From Ilumatobacter sp. (GTDB lineage: Bacteria; Actinomycetota; Acidimicrobiia; Acidimicrobiales; Ilumatobacteraceae): DNA of 64,000 nucleotides. Below are positions 44,762 through 53,553 of this stretch, piece after piece (the first letter of the stretch is position 1; each line of letters starts with the position of its first letter). A program made the translations under genes and the position numbers. Under the pieces are notes generated by a model. The model worked only from the letters and a program-made list of their open reading frames with translations, was not told the origin of the DNA and ran no database searches. Where the stretch lies: NCBI GenBank assembly GCA_007693335.1, contig REDU01000109.1, positions 25,242 through 89,241 on the forward strand. Reading direction: 5' to 3'.

Positions 44762-45535
44762 TCAGTCAGCGGCGCGCCGCACCGTGGCGTCGAGCTTGCG
44801 CCACAGACGATCGAACGCGTCGATCGGGTCGGACGCGCGGTAACCGTAGTGGTGAACCGGACGGCGCTCGCCGATCGCCTGGTTGAGCACCACCCGCTGT
44901 GGCACCGACGGCTTCCAGATGGCGCTCCGGCCCACGATGCGTGTGAGCTCGTCGATGCGCCGTTCGGCCTCCGACGAGATGGCCGGGACCCGGTTGAGCA
45001 CCACCCCGCTGAGTACCAGGTCGGGATTGGTCGAGTCCCACACCTCGTCGATGGCGTCGGCCACCCCGCCGATGCCCCGTAGCCCCAGTGCCGACGGTTC
45101 GACCACGATGAGCGCGTGCCGTGACGCAGTGAGCGCGCTCCGGGTGAGTGTTCCGAGCGAGGGCGGGCAGTCGATCAGCACCACGTCGTAGTCGGCGGCC
45201 ACCAGATCGATGGCCCGTCGCATCCGCTTCTTCGACCCCCGCTCGTACTCCTGCAGGCGCGGTGATCCGGGCAGGATGTGCACCAGATCGGACCACGCCG
45301 ACGTCACCACGGTGTCGCGGACGTCGTCGGCCGTCGGCTCGTCGTCGAGGAGATCTGCCAATGACCCCCCGATCTCGGCCGGATCGTGCCCGAGCACCCA
45401 CGTGCTGGCGGACTGGGGATCGGCGTCGACCACCAGGATCCGCCGGCCGGCGGCGGCCGCAGCCGAGGCCAACCCCAGCGTGACGGTGGTCTTGCCGACG
45501 CCTCCTTTTTGATTGAGGACGGCGACCGTGCGCAT
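44762..45535 (-). CDS. ParA/Soj family ATPase (orphan)
   Basis: A 257-residue deviant Walker A ATPase. It has KGGVGKTTVTLGLA with the signature Lys, LVVDADPQSAST and VVLIDCPPSLG. The C-terminus lacks extra domains. Such proteins position chromosomes, plasmids or protein clusters. No parB or parS-like sequence lies beside it, and nothing here indicates a plasmid, so it may position another cargo or be a second ParA. ATG at 45535 or 45538. Confidence 0.92.
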   Translation of the reverse strand: MRTVAVLNQKGGVGKTTVTLGLASAAAAAGRRILVVDADPQSASTWVLGHDPAEIGGSLADLLDDEPTADDVRDTVVTSAWSDLVHILPGSPRLQEYERGSKKRMRRAIDLVAADYDVVLIDCPPSLGTLTRSALTASRHALIVVEPSALGLRGIGGVADAIDEVWDSTNPDLVLSGVVLNRVPAISSEAERRIDELTRIVGRSAIWKPSVPQRVVLNQAIGERRPVHHYGYRASDPIDAFDRLWRKLDATVRRAAD

Positions 45536-45613
45536 CATGTCGACATCGTGGCACGTCTGAACCGCCCAGATGCAGGGGCGGCCGGATAGGCTCGGCGATA
45601 CCGTCAAGTTCAC

Positions 45614-45619
45614 TAGTCT
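45614..45619 (+). promoter_or_regulatory. -10 box (TAGTCT) of the 60-residue protein gene
   Basis: TAGTCT lies 12 bases before the GTG at 45632. Confidence 0.4.
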
Positions 45620-45631
45620 GGGAGCCCTGTC

Positions 45632-45814
45632 GTGAAGAAGGGTCGTCATCGCCGCTTCGAAGAAGCGCGAAAGCTCAAGCAGTCGGGTCCGGGAGCGTTC
45701 GATCTCGGGTTCGGGGATCGCTCGCCGGAGCGCGAGACCGAGGACGACGAGTACGCCGCGCTCGCCGAGAAGTACGGCGTCGAGTTCGACGACGACGACG
45801 ACACCGACGACTGA
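45632..45814 (+). CDS. Small basic/acidic protein, function unknown
   Basis: A 60-residue protein with a strongly basic N-terminus (KKGRHRRFEEARKLK) and an acidic C-terminus (FDDDDDTDD). It has its own -10 box and good codon bias. It is probably soluble and may bind nucleic acid through the basic end. It is divergent from parA and convergent with the Cys-cluster protein 5 bases away. Confidence 0.7.
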   Translation: MKKGRHRRFEEARKLKQSGPGAFDLGFGDRSPERETEDDEYAALAEKYGVEFDDDDDTDD

Positions 45815-45819
45815 CGCGG

Positions 45820-46587
45820 TCAGCGGGTCGAGCGCCGCACCACCGGGTGGGGCAGAGGAGTCCAGCCGCCCCGCTCGAGCTGCACCACCATGAGGTCGTA
45901 GACCTCATGGCCGATCAGTTCCACGATCTCGTCACGGCTCGATCGGTACACCGGCTCGGCCCCCGAGAACGCCTCGGGTGCCTCGGTGCACCACCAGTGG
46001 AACTCCGCGCCGCCGTCGCCCCAGTCACGCCGCTTCCACTCGCGCAACCGTGAGATCACGTGACCGTGGTCGTCGGTCGAGTGCTCCAGGCGGATCGGCA
46101 CCTGCCAGCACACGTTCGGCTTCCAGTCGAGGGGCCGCTCGCCCGCCTCCATCGCCGCGATGTGCAGGGCGCATCCTGCACCGCCGTCGAAACCGGGGCG
46201 GTTCAAGAAGACGCAGGCGTCGTCCACCAGGCGGGTGGTCGTGGTGGGGTTGCCCTCGGTGTCGGGGTCGCCGGGGCGCAGGAATCCCCCACGCACCGCC
46301 TTCGCGTGGAACTGCATGTGACGCGGCTCGAGCCTCACGAACGCCCGCACCACCGTCTGCACGTCGTCGTGGTCGACGAAGTGGGCGCCGTAGCTGCAAC
46401 ATCCCTGGGACATCGCCGCGGCCGGGCCGTCGAGGATGCCCTCGCAACCCTCTCCGTAGATGCACCGGTGGTTCGACCGCAGGTAGGTGGCATCGAACAT
46501 CCAGGTGCGCTGCTCACCAGGATCCTCGAAGCTGATCCACTCGTGCAGTTCGTCGGGGGGCACGTCGGACGACGCATTGCGGGGCAC
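45820..46587 (-). CDS. Cys-cluster protein, putative metal-binding
   Basis: A 255-residue protein with a Cys cluster in its N-terminal third: CIYGEGC, then QGCCSYGAHF about 20 residues later, with further Cys (DDACVF, AGCALH, NVCWQV). The spacing recalls iron- or zinc-chelating YkgJ/DUF3109-type proteins but does not match exactly, and no function is assigned. A GTG at 46587 with TACCCT 8 bases upstream is the chosen start. Confidence 0.75.
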   Translation of the reverse strand: MPRNASSDVPPDELHEWISFEDPGEQRTWMFDATYLRSNHRCIYGEGCEGILDGPAAAMSQGCCSYGAHFVDHDDVQTVVRAFVRLEPRHMQFHAKAVRGGFLRPGDPDTEGNPTTTTRLVDDACVFLNRPGFDGGAGCALHIAAMEAGERPLDWKPNVCWQVPIRLEHSTDDHGHVISRLREWKRRDWGDGGAEFHWWCTEAPEAFSGAEPVYRSSRDEIVELIGHEVYDLMVVQLERGGWTPLPHPVVRRSTR

Positions 46588-46595
46588 GGCGCCGC

Positions 46596-46601
46596 AGGGT
46601 A
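46596..46601 (-). promoter_or_regulatory. -10 box (TACCCT) of the Cys-cluster gene
   Basis: TACCCT on the minus strand lies 8 bases before the GTG at 46587. Confidence 0.45.
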
Positions 46602-46632
46602 GCGGCCCCCTCACGCCCGGCCCCGGCATCGG

Positions 46633-46638
46633 TAGGCT
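46633..46638 (+). promoter_or_regulatory. -10 box (TAGGCT) of the alaS operon
   Basis: TAGGCT lies 10 bases before the alaS ATG at 46649. It is the likely promoter for the alaS-ruvX-mltG-aroE run. Confidence 0.45.
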
Positions 46639-46648
46639 TCGAACGACT

Positions 46649-49285
46649 ATGTCGAGCACCGAACTCCGCACGATGAGCGCCGATCAGCTCCGCGACTCGT
46701 TCCGGGACTTCTTCGCGGCCAAGGACCACACGGTGGTGCCCTCGGCCAGCCTGATCCCGCACGACCCGACGGTGCTGTTCACCGTGGCCGGCATGGTGCC
46801 GTTCAAGCCGTACTTCGTGGGTGACGAGACCGCTCCCTACGACCGTGCGGTGAGCTCGCAGAAGTGCGCCCGCGCCGGTGGCAAGCACAACGATCTCGAC
46901 GACGTCGGTCGCACCAAGCGTCACCTGGTGTTCTTCGAGATGCTCGGCAACTTCAGCTTCGGCGACTACTTCAAGGAATCGGCCATCCCGTGGAGCTGGG
47001 AGTTGGTCACCGATGTCTGGGGCTTCGACGGTGACCGGCTCTGGATCACCGTGCACGAGAGCGACGACGAGGCCGAGCAGATCTGGCACGAGCAGGTGGG
47101 TGTGCCGATGGAGCGCATCCAGCGCCTCGGCGACGAGGACAACTTCTGGCAGATGGGCGACACCGGTCCCTGCGGCCCGTGCAGCGAGATCCACATCGAC
47201 CGGGGTCCCGAGTTCGGTCCGGACGGCGGCCCCCTCGGTGACCCGGCCGGCGACCGGTTCATGGAGTTCTGGAACCTGGTCTTCATGCAGTACGACCAGG
47301 CACCCGACGGAACCCGCACGCCGCTGCCCCGGCCGTCGATCGACACCGGTGCCGGTCTCGAGCGCATCCTCACCCTCCTCCAGGGTGTCGATGCCGTCTG
47401 GGAGACCGATCTCCTGCAGCCGTTGCTCGACACGGCCTGCTCGCTCACGGGGCGTTCGTACCGGCCCGGCGACTACGACGATCGCGACAGCTTCGCCATG
47501 CGGGTGCTCGCCGAGCACGCCCGTTCGGCCACCATGCTCGTGAGCGACGGCGTCTTCCCCTCGAACGAGGGTCGCGGGTACGTGCTGCGCCGCATCCTGC
47601 GTCGGGCGGTGCGCTACGCGTACCTGCTCGGCACCGAGCAGCTGGTGCTCCCTCGTCTCACCGAGACCGCCATCGACGTGATGGGCGACGCCTATCCCGA
47701 GGTCGCGAAGAACCGCGACTTCATCACGGGTGTGCTCACCAAGGAAGAGGAGCGCTTCCGGCACACGCTCAAGACCGGCCTCGGCATCCTCGACGCCGCC
47801 ATGGCCGATCGGGCCGACGCCTCGACGCTCGACGGCACCACCGCGTTCGTGCTCCACGACACGTACGGGTTCCCGCTCGAGCTCACCCAGGAGATCGCGG
47901 GCGAGCGCGACGTACAGGTCGACATCGAGGGCTTCGGGGCCGAGATGACAGCCCAGCGCGACCGCGCCAAGGCCGCCCGCAAGGACACCGCCGTCGACGA
48001 CTCCCGCCTCGAGCTCTACCGCGAGATCGTCGAACAGTTCGGTGTGACCGAGTTCGTGGGGTACGTGTCCGATGAGATCGAGGCACGCGTGTTGGCCGTG
48101 CTCGACGGCCCCGAGGGCGAGGGCACGGTCGAGATCTTCCTCGACCGAACGCCGTTCTATGCCGAGAGCGGTGGCCAGGTGGGTGACACCGGCACGGTCT
48201 CGTTCGTGACCGAGGGTGGCGCGGAGTGTGTGGCCGAGGTGCTCGACACCACGTTCGCCCTCCCGAACCTGCGGCGGCACACCGCCCGGGTCACCGCGGG
48301 CGCCATCAACGCTGGCGCCACCGTGCGAGCGGCCATCGACGTCGAGCGCCGCGCCGCCATCCGTCGGAACCACACCGGCACCCACGTGCTCCACTGGGCC
48401 CTGCGTGCCGTGCTCGGCGAGCACGTCAAGCAGGCCGGTTCCTCTGTCGGCCCCGATCGCCTCCGGTTCGACTTCAGCCACTACGCGGCCGTGACCGACG
48501 ACGAGATCGAGCAGATCGAGACACTCGCCAACCAGGAGACCCTGGCCAACGAACCGGTCCGCACGTTCGAGACCACCAAGGAAGAAGCCGAGCGTCTCGG
48601 GGCGATCGCGTTCTTCGGCGACAAGTACGGCGACATGGTGCGAGTGCTCGAAGCCGGCAGCTCGATCGAACTCTGCGGTGGTACCCACGTGCGGGCCACC
48701 GGCGACATCGGCACCATCAAGATCGTGAGCGAGGCCTCCATCGGCTCGAACCTGCGTCGCGTCGAGGCCATCACCGGTCAGGCCAGCTTCGACCTGCTCC
48801 AGCGCGACGAGCGTCTCATCGGCCAGGTCGCCAAGCTGGTGGGCGCCCAGCCCGACGATCTCGTCGACGGCGTGCAGCGCAAGCTCGACGAGATCAAGGC
48901 GCTGCAGGACGAAGTCAAGGTCTTCCGGGCGCAGCTCGCCGGCGCTCGTGCCGGTGAGCTCGCGGCGAACGCTGTCGACGGCGTCGTGGTCGAGCGGGTG
49001 GACGATCTCGCTCCGGGCGACCTCCGCGACCTCACCATCGCCGTGCGCCAGCAGCCCGATGTCAGCCGGGTCGTGCTCGTGGGCGTCACGCCCACCGGTG
49101 GCGTGTCGCTCGTGGCAGCCGTGAGCTCTGACGCCGGCGTCGAGGCAGCGGCGCTCCTGCGCGACGCTGCGAAGGCGGTCGGTGGCGGTGGCGGTGGCAA
49201 GGGTGACATCGCCACGGCCGGAGGCAAGGACGCGGGTGGCGTCGACGAAGCCCTCCGGCTCGCACGCGAGGCCGCCTCGGCGTGA
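46649..49285 (+). CDS. alaS: Alanyl-tRNA synthetase
   Basis: An 878-residue class II synthetase with all usual parts. The catalytic core (about 1-370) includes FTVAGMVPFKPYF and a GGKHNDLDDVG segment. An editing domain follows with HTGTHVLH and CGGTHVRATGD supplying zinc-binding His and Cys. The C-Ala domain has the terminal Gly-rich GGGGGGKGDIATAGG. It charges tRNA-Ala and clears mischarged Ser/Gly. The ATG at 46649 matches the family start. Its stop overlaps ruvX. Confidence 0.97.
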   Translation: MSSTELRTMSADQLRDSFRDFFAAKDHTVVPSASLIPHDPTVLFTVAGMVPFKPYFVGDETAPYDRAVSSQKCARAGGKHNDLDDVGRTKRHLVFFEMLGNFSFGDYFKESAIPWSWELVTDVWGFDGDRLWITVHESDDEAEQIWHEQVGVPMERIQRLGDEDNFWQMGDTGPCGPCSEIHIDRGPEFGPDGGPLGDPAGDRFMEFWNLVFMQYDQAPDGTRTPLPRPSIDTGAGLERILTLLQGVDAVWETDLLQPLLDTACSLTGRSYRPGDYDDRDSFAMRVLAEHARSATMLVSDGVFPSNEGRGYVLRRILRRAVRYAYLLGTEQLVLPRLTETAIDVMGDAYPEVAKNRDFITGVLTKEEERFRHTLKTGLGILDAAMADRADASTLDGTTAFVLHDTYGFPLELTQEIAGERDVQVDIEGFGAEMTAQRDRAKAARKDTAVDDSRLELYREIVEQFGVTEFVGYVSDEIEARVLAVLDGPEGEGTVEIFLDRTPFYAESGGQVGDTGTVSFVTEGGAECVAEVLDTTFALPNLRRHTARVTAGAINAGATVRAAIDVERRAAIRRNHTGTHVLHWALRAVLGEHVKQAGSSVGPDRLRFDFSHYAAVTDDEIEQIETLANQETLANEPVRTFETTKEEAERLGAIAFFGDKYGDMVRVLEAGSSIELCGGTHVRATGDIGTIKIVSEASIGSNLRRVEAITGQASFDLLQRDERLIGQVAKLVGAQPDDLVDGVQRKLDEIKALQDEVKVFRAQLAGARAGELAANAVDGVVVERVDDLAPGDLRDLTIAVRQQPDVSRVVLVGVTPTGGVSLVAAVSSDAGVEAAALLRDAAKAVGGGGGGKGDIATAGGKDAGGVDEALRLAREAASA

Positions 49286-49713
49286 CCCGGGCGCTGGGGG
49301 TCGATCTCGGGTCCAAGCGGATCGGGCTCGCCGTCAGCGATCGCTCGGGCACGATCGCGTCGCCGTTGTCGGTGCTCGCACGATCGAAGTCGCGTCGGCA
49401 CGATCTGGCCGAGATCGCTCGTATCGCCCGCGACGAGGAAGCCGAGGTGATCGTGGTCGGGCTCCCGCTCTCGATGAACGGCGAGCACGGTGCCGCAGCG
49501 AAGGCCGCCGTCAAGGAAGCGGATCGGCTGGCTACCGTGGTCGACGTGCCGGTGGAGATGCACGATGAACGCCTCACGACGGTCACGGCCGATCGCAGCA
49601 TGATCGAGGCCGACATGCGCGCACCCGAGCGCCGCAAGGTGGTCGACAAGGTGGCCGCTGCCATCATGCTGCAGGCCTGGCTCGACTCGCGTCGCGCCCG
49701 AGGGGCGTCGTGA
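49282..49713 (+). CDS. ruvX: Holliday junction resolvase-like RuvX (YqgF)
   Basis: A 143-residue RNase H-fold protein. The N-terminal GVDLGSKRIGLAVSD has the first acidic residue, VVGLPLSMNGE the second, and DERLTTVTA the third region. RuvX/YqgF is implicated in 16S rRNA processing and possibly junction resolution. The alaS-ruvX-mltG order is a conserved actinobacterial arrangement. Both ends overlap neighbours by 4 bases. Confidence 0.95.
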   Translation: MTRALGVDLGSKRIGLAVSDRSGTIASPLSVLARSKSRRHDLAEIARIARDEEAEVIVVGLPLSMNGEHGAAAKAAVKEADRLATVVDVPVEMHDERLTTVTADRSMIEADMRAPERRKVVDKVAAAIMLQAWLDSRRARGAS

Positions 49714-50888
49714 CGCTGGCCCCCGATCCACTCCGTCCCGACGACGACTGGTCGCACGATCCGTGGGACGACGCCGATGTGGTACCCGCCGTCGAGCCCG
49801 TCCGACGCCACACCCGCACCGCCAAGTGGATCGTGTGGGGCGTGTTCGCCATCGTGATCGCTCTCGTGCTCGTGGCGGGCTACACCGGTTGGTGGTACCT
49901 GGGCAAGGTGAATCCGGGTGCGGCGGCGTCGGCGCCCGTGAACTTCACCGTCGAGGAGACCGACACGCTCGAGACCATCAGCGAGCGCCTCGAGGCCGAA
50001 GGGATCATCACCGACGCCGGTGTGTTCCGCTGGTACGCCCAGCGCAGCGGTGACTTCGAACCCAACCCCGGCTTCTTCCAGATCCTGCCGGGCGACCACA
50101 TGGGCAACGTGCTGGGGCGCCTGAGCACACCTCCGGAGCGGACGTTCACCCGCGTCACGTTCCCCGAGGGCTTCACGATCGACCAGATGGCCGCTCGTCT
50201 CGACGCCACCGTGGTGCGGATGTCTGCCGACGAGTTCCGCGCCGCGGCCGACGCAGCGGCCGTGCGACCCCAGTTCCTGCCCCCGGGCATCGACTCACTC
50301 GAGGGGTTGCTGTTCCCCGACACGTACCAGGTGTCGAACAGCGAGAGCGAGGCGCAGGTGGTCGAGCGCATGGTGGCGCTGATGGAGCGCGTGGCCCGTC
50401 AGGAGAACCTCGAGGCACGTGCCGCCGAGCTGGGGCGCGATCCCTACGAGATCTTCGTCATCGCCTCGATGATCGAACGCGAGGCCAAGCTCGACGAGGA
50501 CCGTCCCCAGATCGCGGCGGTGATCTACAACCGCCTCTTCATCGGGATGCCGCTGCAGATCGACGCCACGCTCTACTACGGCCAGGACCCGAACACCCCG
50601 TTCGCCGAGCTGCGCGCCCGTGATCTGCCGTACGACACGTACCGTTACGTCGGCCTCCCGCCAACACCCATCGCCAACCCCGGTCGGGCGTCGATCCGTG
50701 CGGCGCTCAATCCGGCGCCACCGCCCCCTCCGGGCGACCCGGTGTGTCAGGAGCTGCCCGACCCGACCACATGCTTCTACTTCTACTACGTGCTGTCCGA
50801 CACCAGCGGTGGACACACCTTCGCCGCCACGCTCGAGCAGCACGAGCGCAACGTCGAGCGCTCGCGCGAGCTCGGCCTGCTCGGATGA
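49710..50888 (+). CDS. mltG: Endolytic murein transglycosylase MltG
   Basis: A 392-residue YceG-like protein. A cytoplasmic N-terminus and one transmembrane helix (about residues 32-55, IVWGVFAIVIALVLVAGY) precede a LysM-like region and the catalytic domain with Glu in IASMIEREA and the AAVIYNRL segment. MltG cleaves nascent glycan strands to terminate peptidoglycan polymerisation. The C-terminus has the YNTY-like LPYDTYRYVGLPPTPI. It is coupled to ruvX and aroE. Confidence 0.95.
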   Translation: MTLAPDPLRPDDDWSHDPWDDADVVPAVEPVRRHTRTAKWIVWGVFAIVIALVLVAGYTGWWYLGKVNPGAAASAPVNFTVEETDTLETISERLEAEGIITDAGVFRWYAQRSGDFEPNPGFFQILPGDHMGNVLGRLSTPPERTFTRVTFPEGFTIDQMAARLDATVVRMSADEFRAAADAAAVRPQFLPPGIDSLEGLLFPDTYQVSNSESEAQVVERMVALMERVARQENLEARAAELGRDPYEIFVIASMIEREAKLDEDRPQIAAVIYNRLFIGMPLQIDATLYYGQDPNTPFAELRARDLPYDTYRYVGLPPTPIANPGRASIRAALNPAPPPPPGDPVCQELPDPTTCFYFYYVLSDTSGGHTFAATLEQHERNVERSRELGLLG

Positions 50889-51739
50889 GCGTCGAGGCCG
50901 ACCTCACCGGCTCCGTCACGGGCCGGACGCAGGTGGCCGCCGTGATCGGCTCGCCGGTCCGCCACAGCCTGTCGCCGGTGATCCACAACGCTGCCTTCGC
51001 TGCGGCGGGCGCCGAGTGGGTGTTCGTCGCGTTCGAGGTCGCACCCGGTGACGGCGCCGCGGCGGTGCGGGCCATGCAGGTGCTCGGCATCGGCGGCTTC
51101 GCCGTGACCACCCCGCACAAGGCCGATGTGGCGGCCGCCGTCGACGAGGTCGATCCCGCCGCGGCGGCGCTCGACTCGGTCAACACGGTGGTACGCCGTC
51201 GCGACGGCACCACGTTCGGTGCCAGCACCGACGGCGCCGGTTTCGTCGAGTCGTTGCGGGCGGCGGGGCACGATCCGCTCGGTCAGCGGGTGGCCGTCGT
51301 GGGTGCTGGTGCGGCCGCTCGTTCGGTCATCGATGCCCTCGGCCGTGCCGGGGCGAGCCAGATCGCCGTGATCAACCGCTCCGAGGAGCCCGCCGTTCGC
51401 GCTGCCGCGCTCAGCGGGCGTGCCTCGGTCGCGGCTCCGTCGGCCATCGCCGCCGCCGACCTCGTCGTGAACGCCACCAGCGTCGGTATGGGGACCGACG
51501 AGCTCCCGTTCGACGTCTCGCTGCTCCGTCCCGGCCACGTGGTGGCCGATCTCGTGTACCACCCCCTCGAGACCGCCCTGCTGAGGGCGGCGGCCGATGC
51601 GGGCGCGACCACGGTGGACGGTCTCGGGATGCTCGTGCACCAGGCAGTGCTGCAACAGCAGCTGTGGACGGGCACCCGCCCCGACCCCGCCGTCCTCCGC
51701 GCCGCCGCCCTCACCGAACTGTCTGCCCGAGACGCCTGA
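50885..51739 (+). CDS. aroE: Shikimate dehydrogenase
   Basis: A 284-residue NADPH-dependent enzyme reducing 3-dehydroshikimate. Substrate motifs are GSPVRHSLSPVIHNAA and TTPHKADV with the catalytic Lys; the cofactor site is VVGAGAAARSVI; the C-terminus has GLGMLVHQAVLQ. The last eight codons lie in the first unit of repeat locus B, so the C-terminal tail (ELSARDA) is repeat-derived. The ATG overlaps the mltG stop. Confidence 0.95.
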   Translation: MSVEADLTGSVTGRTQVAAVIGSPVRHSLSPVIHNAAFAAAGAEWVFVAFEVAPGDGAAAVRAMQVLGIGGFAVTTPHKADVAAAVDEVDPAAAALDSVNTVVRRRDGTTFGASTDGAGFVESLRAAGHDPLGQRVAVVGAGAAARSVIDALGRAGASQIAVINRSEEPAVRAAALSGRASVAAPSAIAAADLVVNATSVGMGTDELPFDVSLLRPGHVVADLVYHPLETALLRAAADAGATTVDGLGMLVHQAVLQQQLWTGTRPDPAVLRAAALTELSARDA

Positions 51740-51829
51740 CATCGCCGGTTTCCCGCGGACAGTTCGAGGGGTGTTCTGCGAACTGTCCGCGGGGATCGGG
51801 TGGATGTGCGGGTTCATCGCGGACGGTTC
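51714..51829 (+). repeat. Dispersed 64-base-period repeat, locus B (two units)
   Basis: Units begin at 51714 and 51778, exactly 64 bases apart; each has a CGAACTGTC arm and, at unit positions 41-50, CGCGGACAGT or CGCGGACGGT. The ends of unit 2 are near-perfect inverted repeats (about 13 bases). Unit 1 overlaps the last codons of aroE; unit 2 ends about 18 bases before the aroC -10 box. Confidence 0.9.
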
Positions 51830-51846
51830 GGTGGGGTGGTGGGCGG

Positions 51847-51852
51847 TAGCCT
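51847..51852 (+). promoter_or_regulatory. -10 box (TAGCCT) of aroC
   Basis: TAGCCT lies 7 bases before the aroC ATG at 51860. The region where a -35 would sit is the 3' arm of repeat B2. Confidence 0.5.
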
Positions 51853-51859
51853 CGCCACG

Positions 51860-53029
51860 ATGCTGCGTTATCTGACCGCCGGGGAATCCCACGGCCAGGC
51901 GATCGTCGTGGTGATCGAGGGATTGCCCGCTGGGCTCGAGATCACGGTGGAAGAGATCCAGGCCGAGATGGCCCGACGGCGACTCGGCTACGGCCGCGGG
52001 CCTCGGCAGCGCTTCGAGGTGGACGAGCTCACGCTGATCGGAGGAGTCCGGCACGGTCGCACGCTCGGATCGCCGCTGTGCATCGAGATCGCCAACACCG
52101 AGTGGCAACGCAGCGACAAGTGGCATCAGGAGATGTCGCCGGCCCCCGGCGCCACCGAGCAGCCGCTCACCAAGGTTCGCCCCGGGCATGCCGATCTCGC
52201 CGGCATGCAGAAGTACGGCTTCACCGACGCCCGTGACGTGCTCGAACGGGCCAGCGCCCGCGAGACCGCAGCCCGCGTGGCGGCCGGCGCAGTGGCGAAG
52301 AAGCTGCTCGGCCACCTGGGTGTCGAGATCTTCTCGCATGTGATCCAGATGGGTCCGGTGCGGGTCTCGGCCGATCTGGCCCGTCCCACCCCGGCCGATC
52401 TCGCGACCATCGACGCCTCCCAGGTCCGCTGCTTCGACGCCGCGACCTCCGACGAGATGGTGGCCGAGGTCAAGGCCACCGCCAAGGCCGGTGACTCGCT
52501 GGGCGGCATCGTCGAGGTGCTCGGATACGGCGTGCCCGTCGGTCTCGGCAGCCACGTCCACTGGGATCGCAAGCTCGACGCGCTGCTCGCCCAGGCGGTC
52601 ATGAGCATCCAGGCCGTCAAGGGCGTCGAGATCGGCGACGGGTTCGAGGTGGCCGGCCGCAGGGGGAGCGCGGCCCACGACCCGATCCACTACGACGCCA
52701 TCACCGAGCGGTACCGCCGGGGCAGCGCACTTGCCGGCGGCACGGAGGGCGGTATCTCCACCGGCGAGTTGCTCGTGGTGCGAGCAGCGATGAAACCCCT
52801 CGCGACCTTGAACGTCCCCACGCTCGAGACGGTCGACACCGCCACCAAGGAGGCGGGCGTCTCGTTCAAGGAGCGCACCGACACCACGGCGGTGCCCGCC
52901 ATGGGAGTGGTGGCCGAGACGATGGTCGCGTTGGTGCTGGCCGCCGAGGCGCAACGGAAGTACGGCGGCGACTCGGTGGGCGAGTTCGTGCGCAATGCCG
53001 AGGCCGCCGACGCCGCGCTGAGATCGTGA
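51860..53029 (+). CDS. aroC: Chorismate synthase
   Basis: A 389-residue FMN-dependent enzyme forming chorismate from EPSP. The N-terminal [11 protein letters not shown] is the family signature, with RRRLGYGRG and the C-terminal [13 protein letters not shown] also present. Length is normal for bacteria. A leaderless promoter precedes it, and its stop overlaps aroK, giving aroC-aroK-aroB. Confidence 0.97.
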   Translation: MLRYLTAGESHGQAIVVVIEGLPAGLEITVEEIQAEMARRRLGYGRGPRQRFEVDELTLIGGVRHGRTLGSPLCIEIANTEWQRSDKWHQEMSPAPGATEQPLTKVRPGHADLAGMQKYGFTDARDVLERASARETAARVAAGAVAKKLLGHLGVEIFSHVIQMGPVRVSADLARPTPADLATIDASQVRCFDAATSDEMVAEVKATAKAGDSLGGIVEVLGYGVPVGLGSHVHWDRKLDALLAQAVMSIQAVKGVEIGDGFEVAGRRGSAAHDPIHYDAITERYRRGSALAGGTEGGISTGELLVVRAAMKPLATLNVPTLETVDTATKEAGVSFKERTDTTAVPAMGVVAETMVALVLAAEAQRKYGGDSVGEFVRNAEAADAALRS

Positions 53030-53553
53030 ACGGCGTCGACCGGCCCGATCCGGCCGGCGAGCACCTGGTGCTCGTGGGGATGATGGGATCGGGGAAGAGC
53101 ACGATCGGCCGGATCGTGGCGGAGCGGATGGAACGGCCGCTGATCGACTCCGACGAGGTGATCGAGGCTGCCACCGGACGGACGGTGCGGGAGATCTTCG
53201 CCACCGACGGCGAAGAGGCGTTCCGGGCGCTCGAGGCCGAGGCGCTGCGCGAGGCACTCGCCACGGCCGAACCGGCGGTGATCGCAGCCGCGGGCGGTGT
53301 CGTGCTGCGACCGGACAATCGACGGCTGCTCACGGAATCGAACGCGCGCGTGGTCTGGCTCATGGCCGATCCAGCGCTGCTCATCGAGCGGGTCCGCAAC
53401 GGGATGCACCGACCGTTGCTCGATCACGACCCGGAGGGCACACTGCAACGCATGTGGGACGAGCGGCAACCGCTCTATCAGGAGGTGGCCGACGCCATCG
53501 TGTCGGTCGACGGCCGGTCGATCGGCGAGGTGGTCGAGGCGGTACTGCGATGA
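53026..53553 (+). CDS. aroK: Shikimate kinase
   Basis: A 175-residue kinase. P-loop [12 protein letters not shown] is near residue 18, the shikimate-binding IDSDEVIE follows, then the AAGGGVVLR-like segment and a lid with RNGMHRPLL. It phosphorylates shikimate at O3. The GTG overlaps the aroC stop and the TGA overlaps the aroB ATG. Confidence 0.95.
   Translation: MNGVDRPDPAGEHLVLVGMMGSGKSTIGRIVAERMERPLIDSDEVIEAATGRTVREIFATDGEEAFRALEAEALREALATAEPAVIAAAGGVVLRPDNRRLLTESNARVVWLMADPALLIERVRNGMHRPLLDHDPEGTLQRMWDERQPLYQEVADAIVSVDGRSIGEVVEAVLR

Noticed and set aside
46514..48688. A 724-codon open frame on the minus strand across alaS
   Set aside because: It is antisense to a complete, motif-confirmed alaS; long antisense frames are expected at this GC content.
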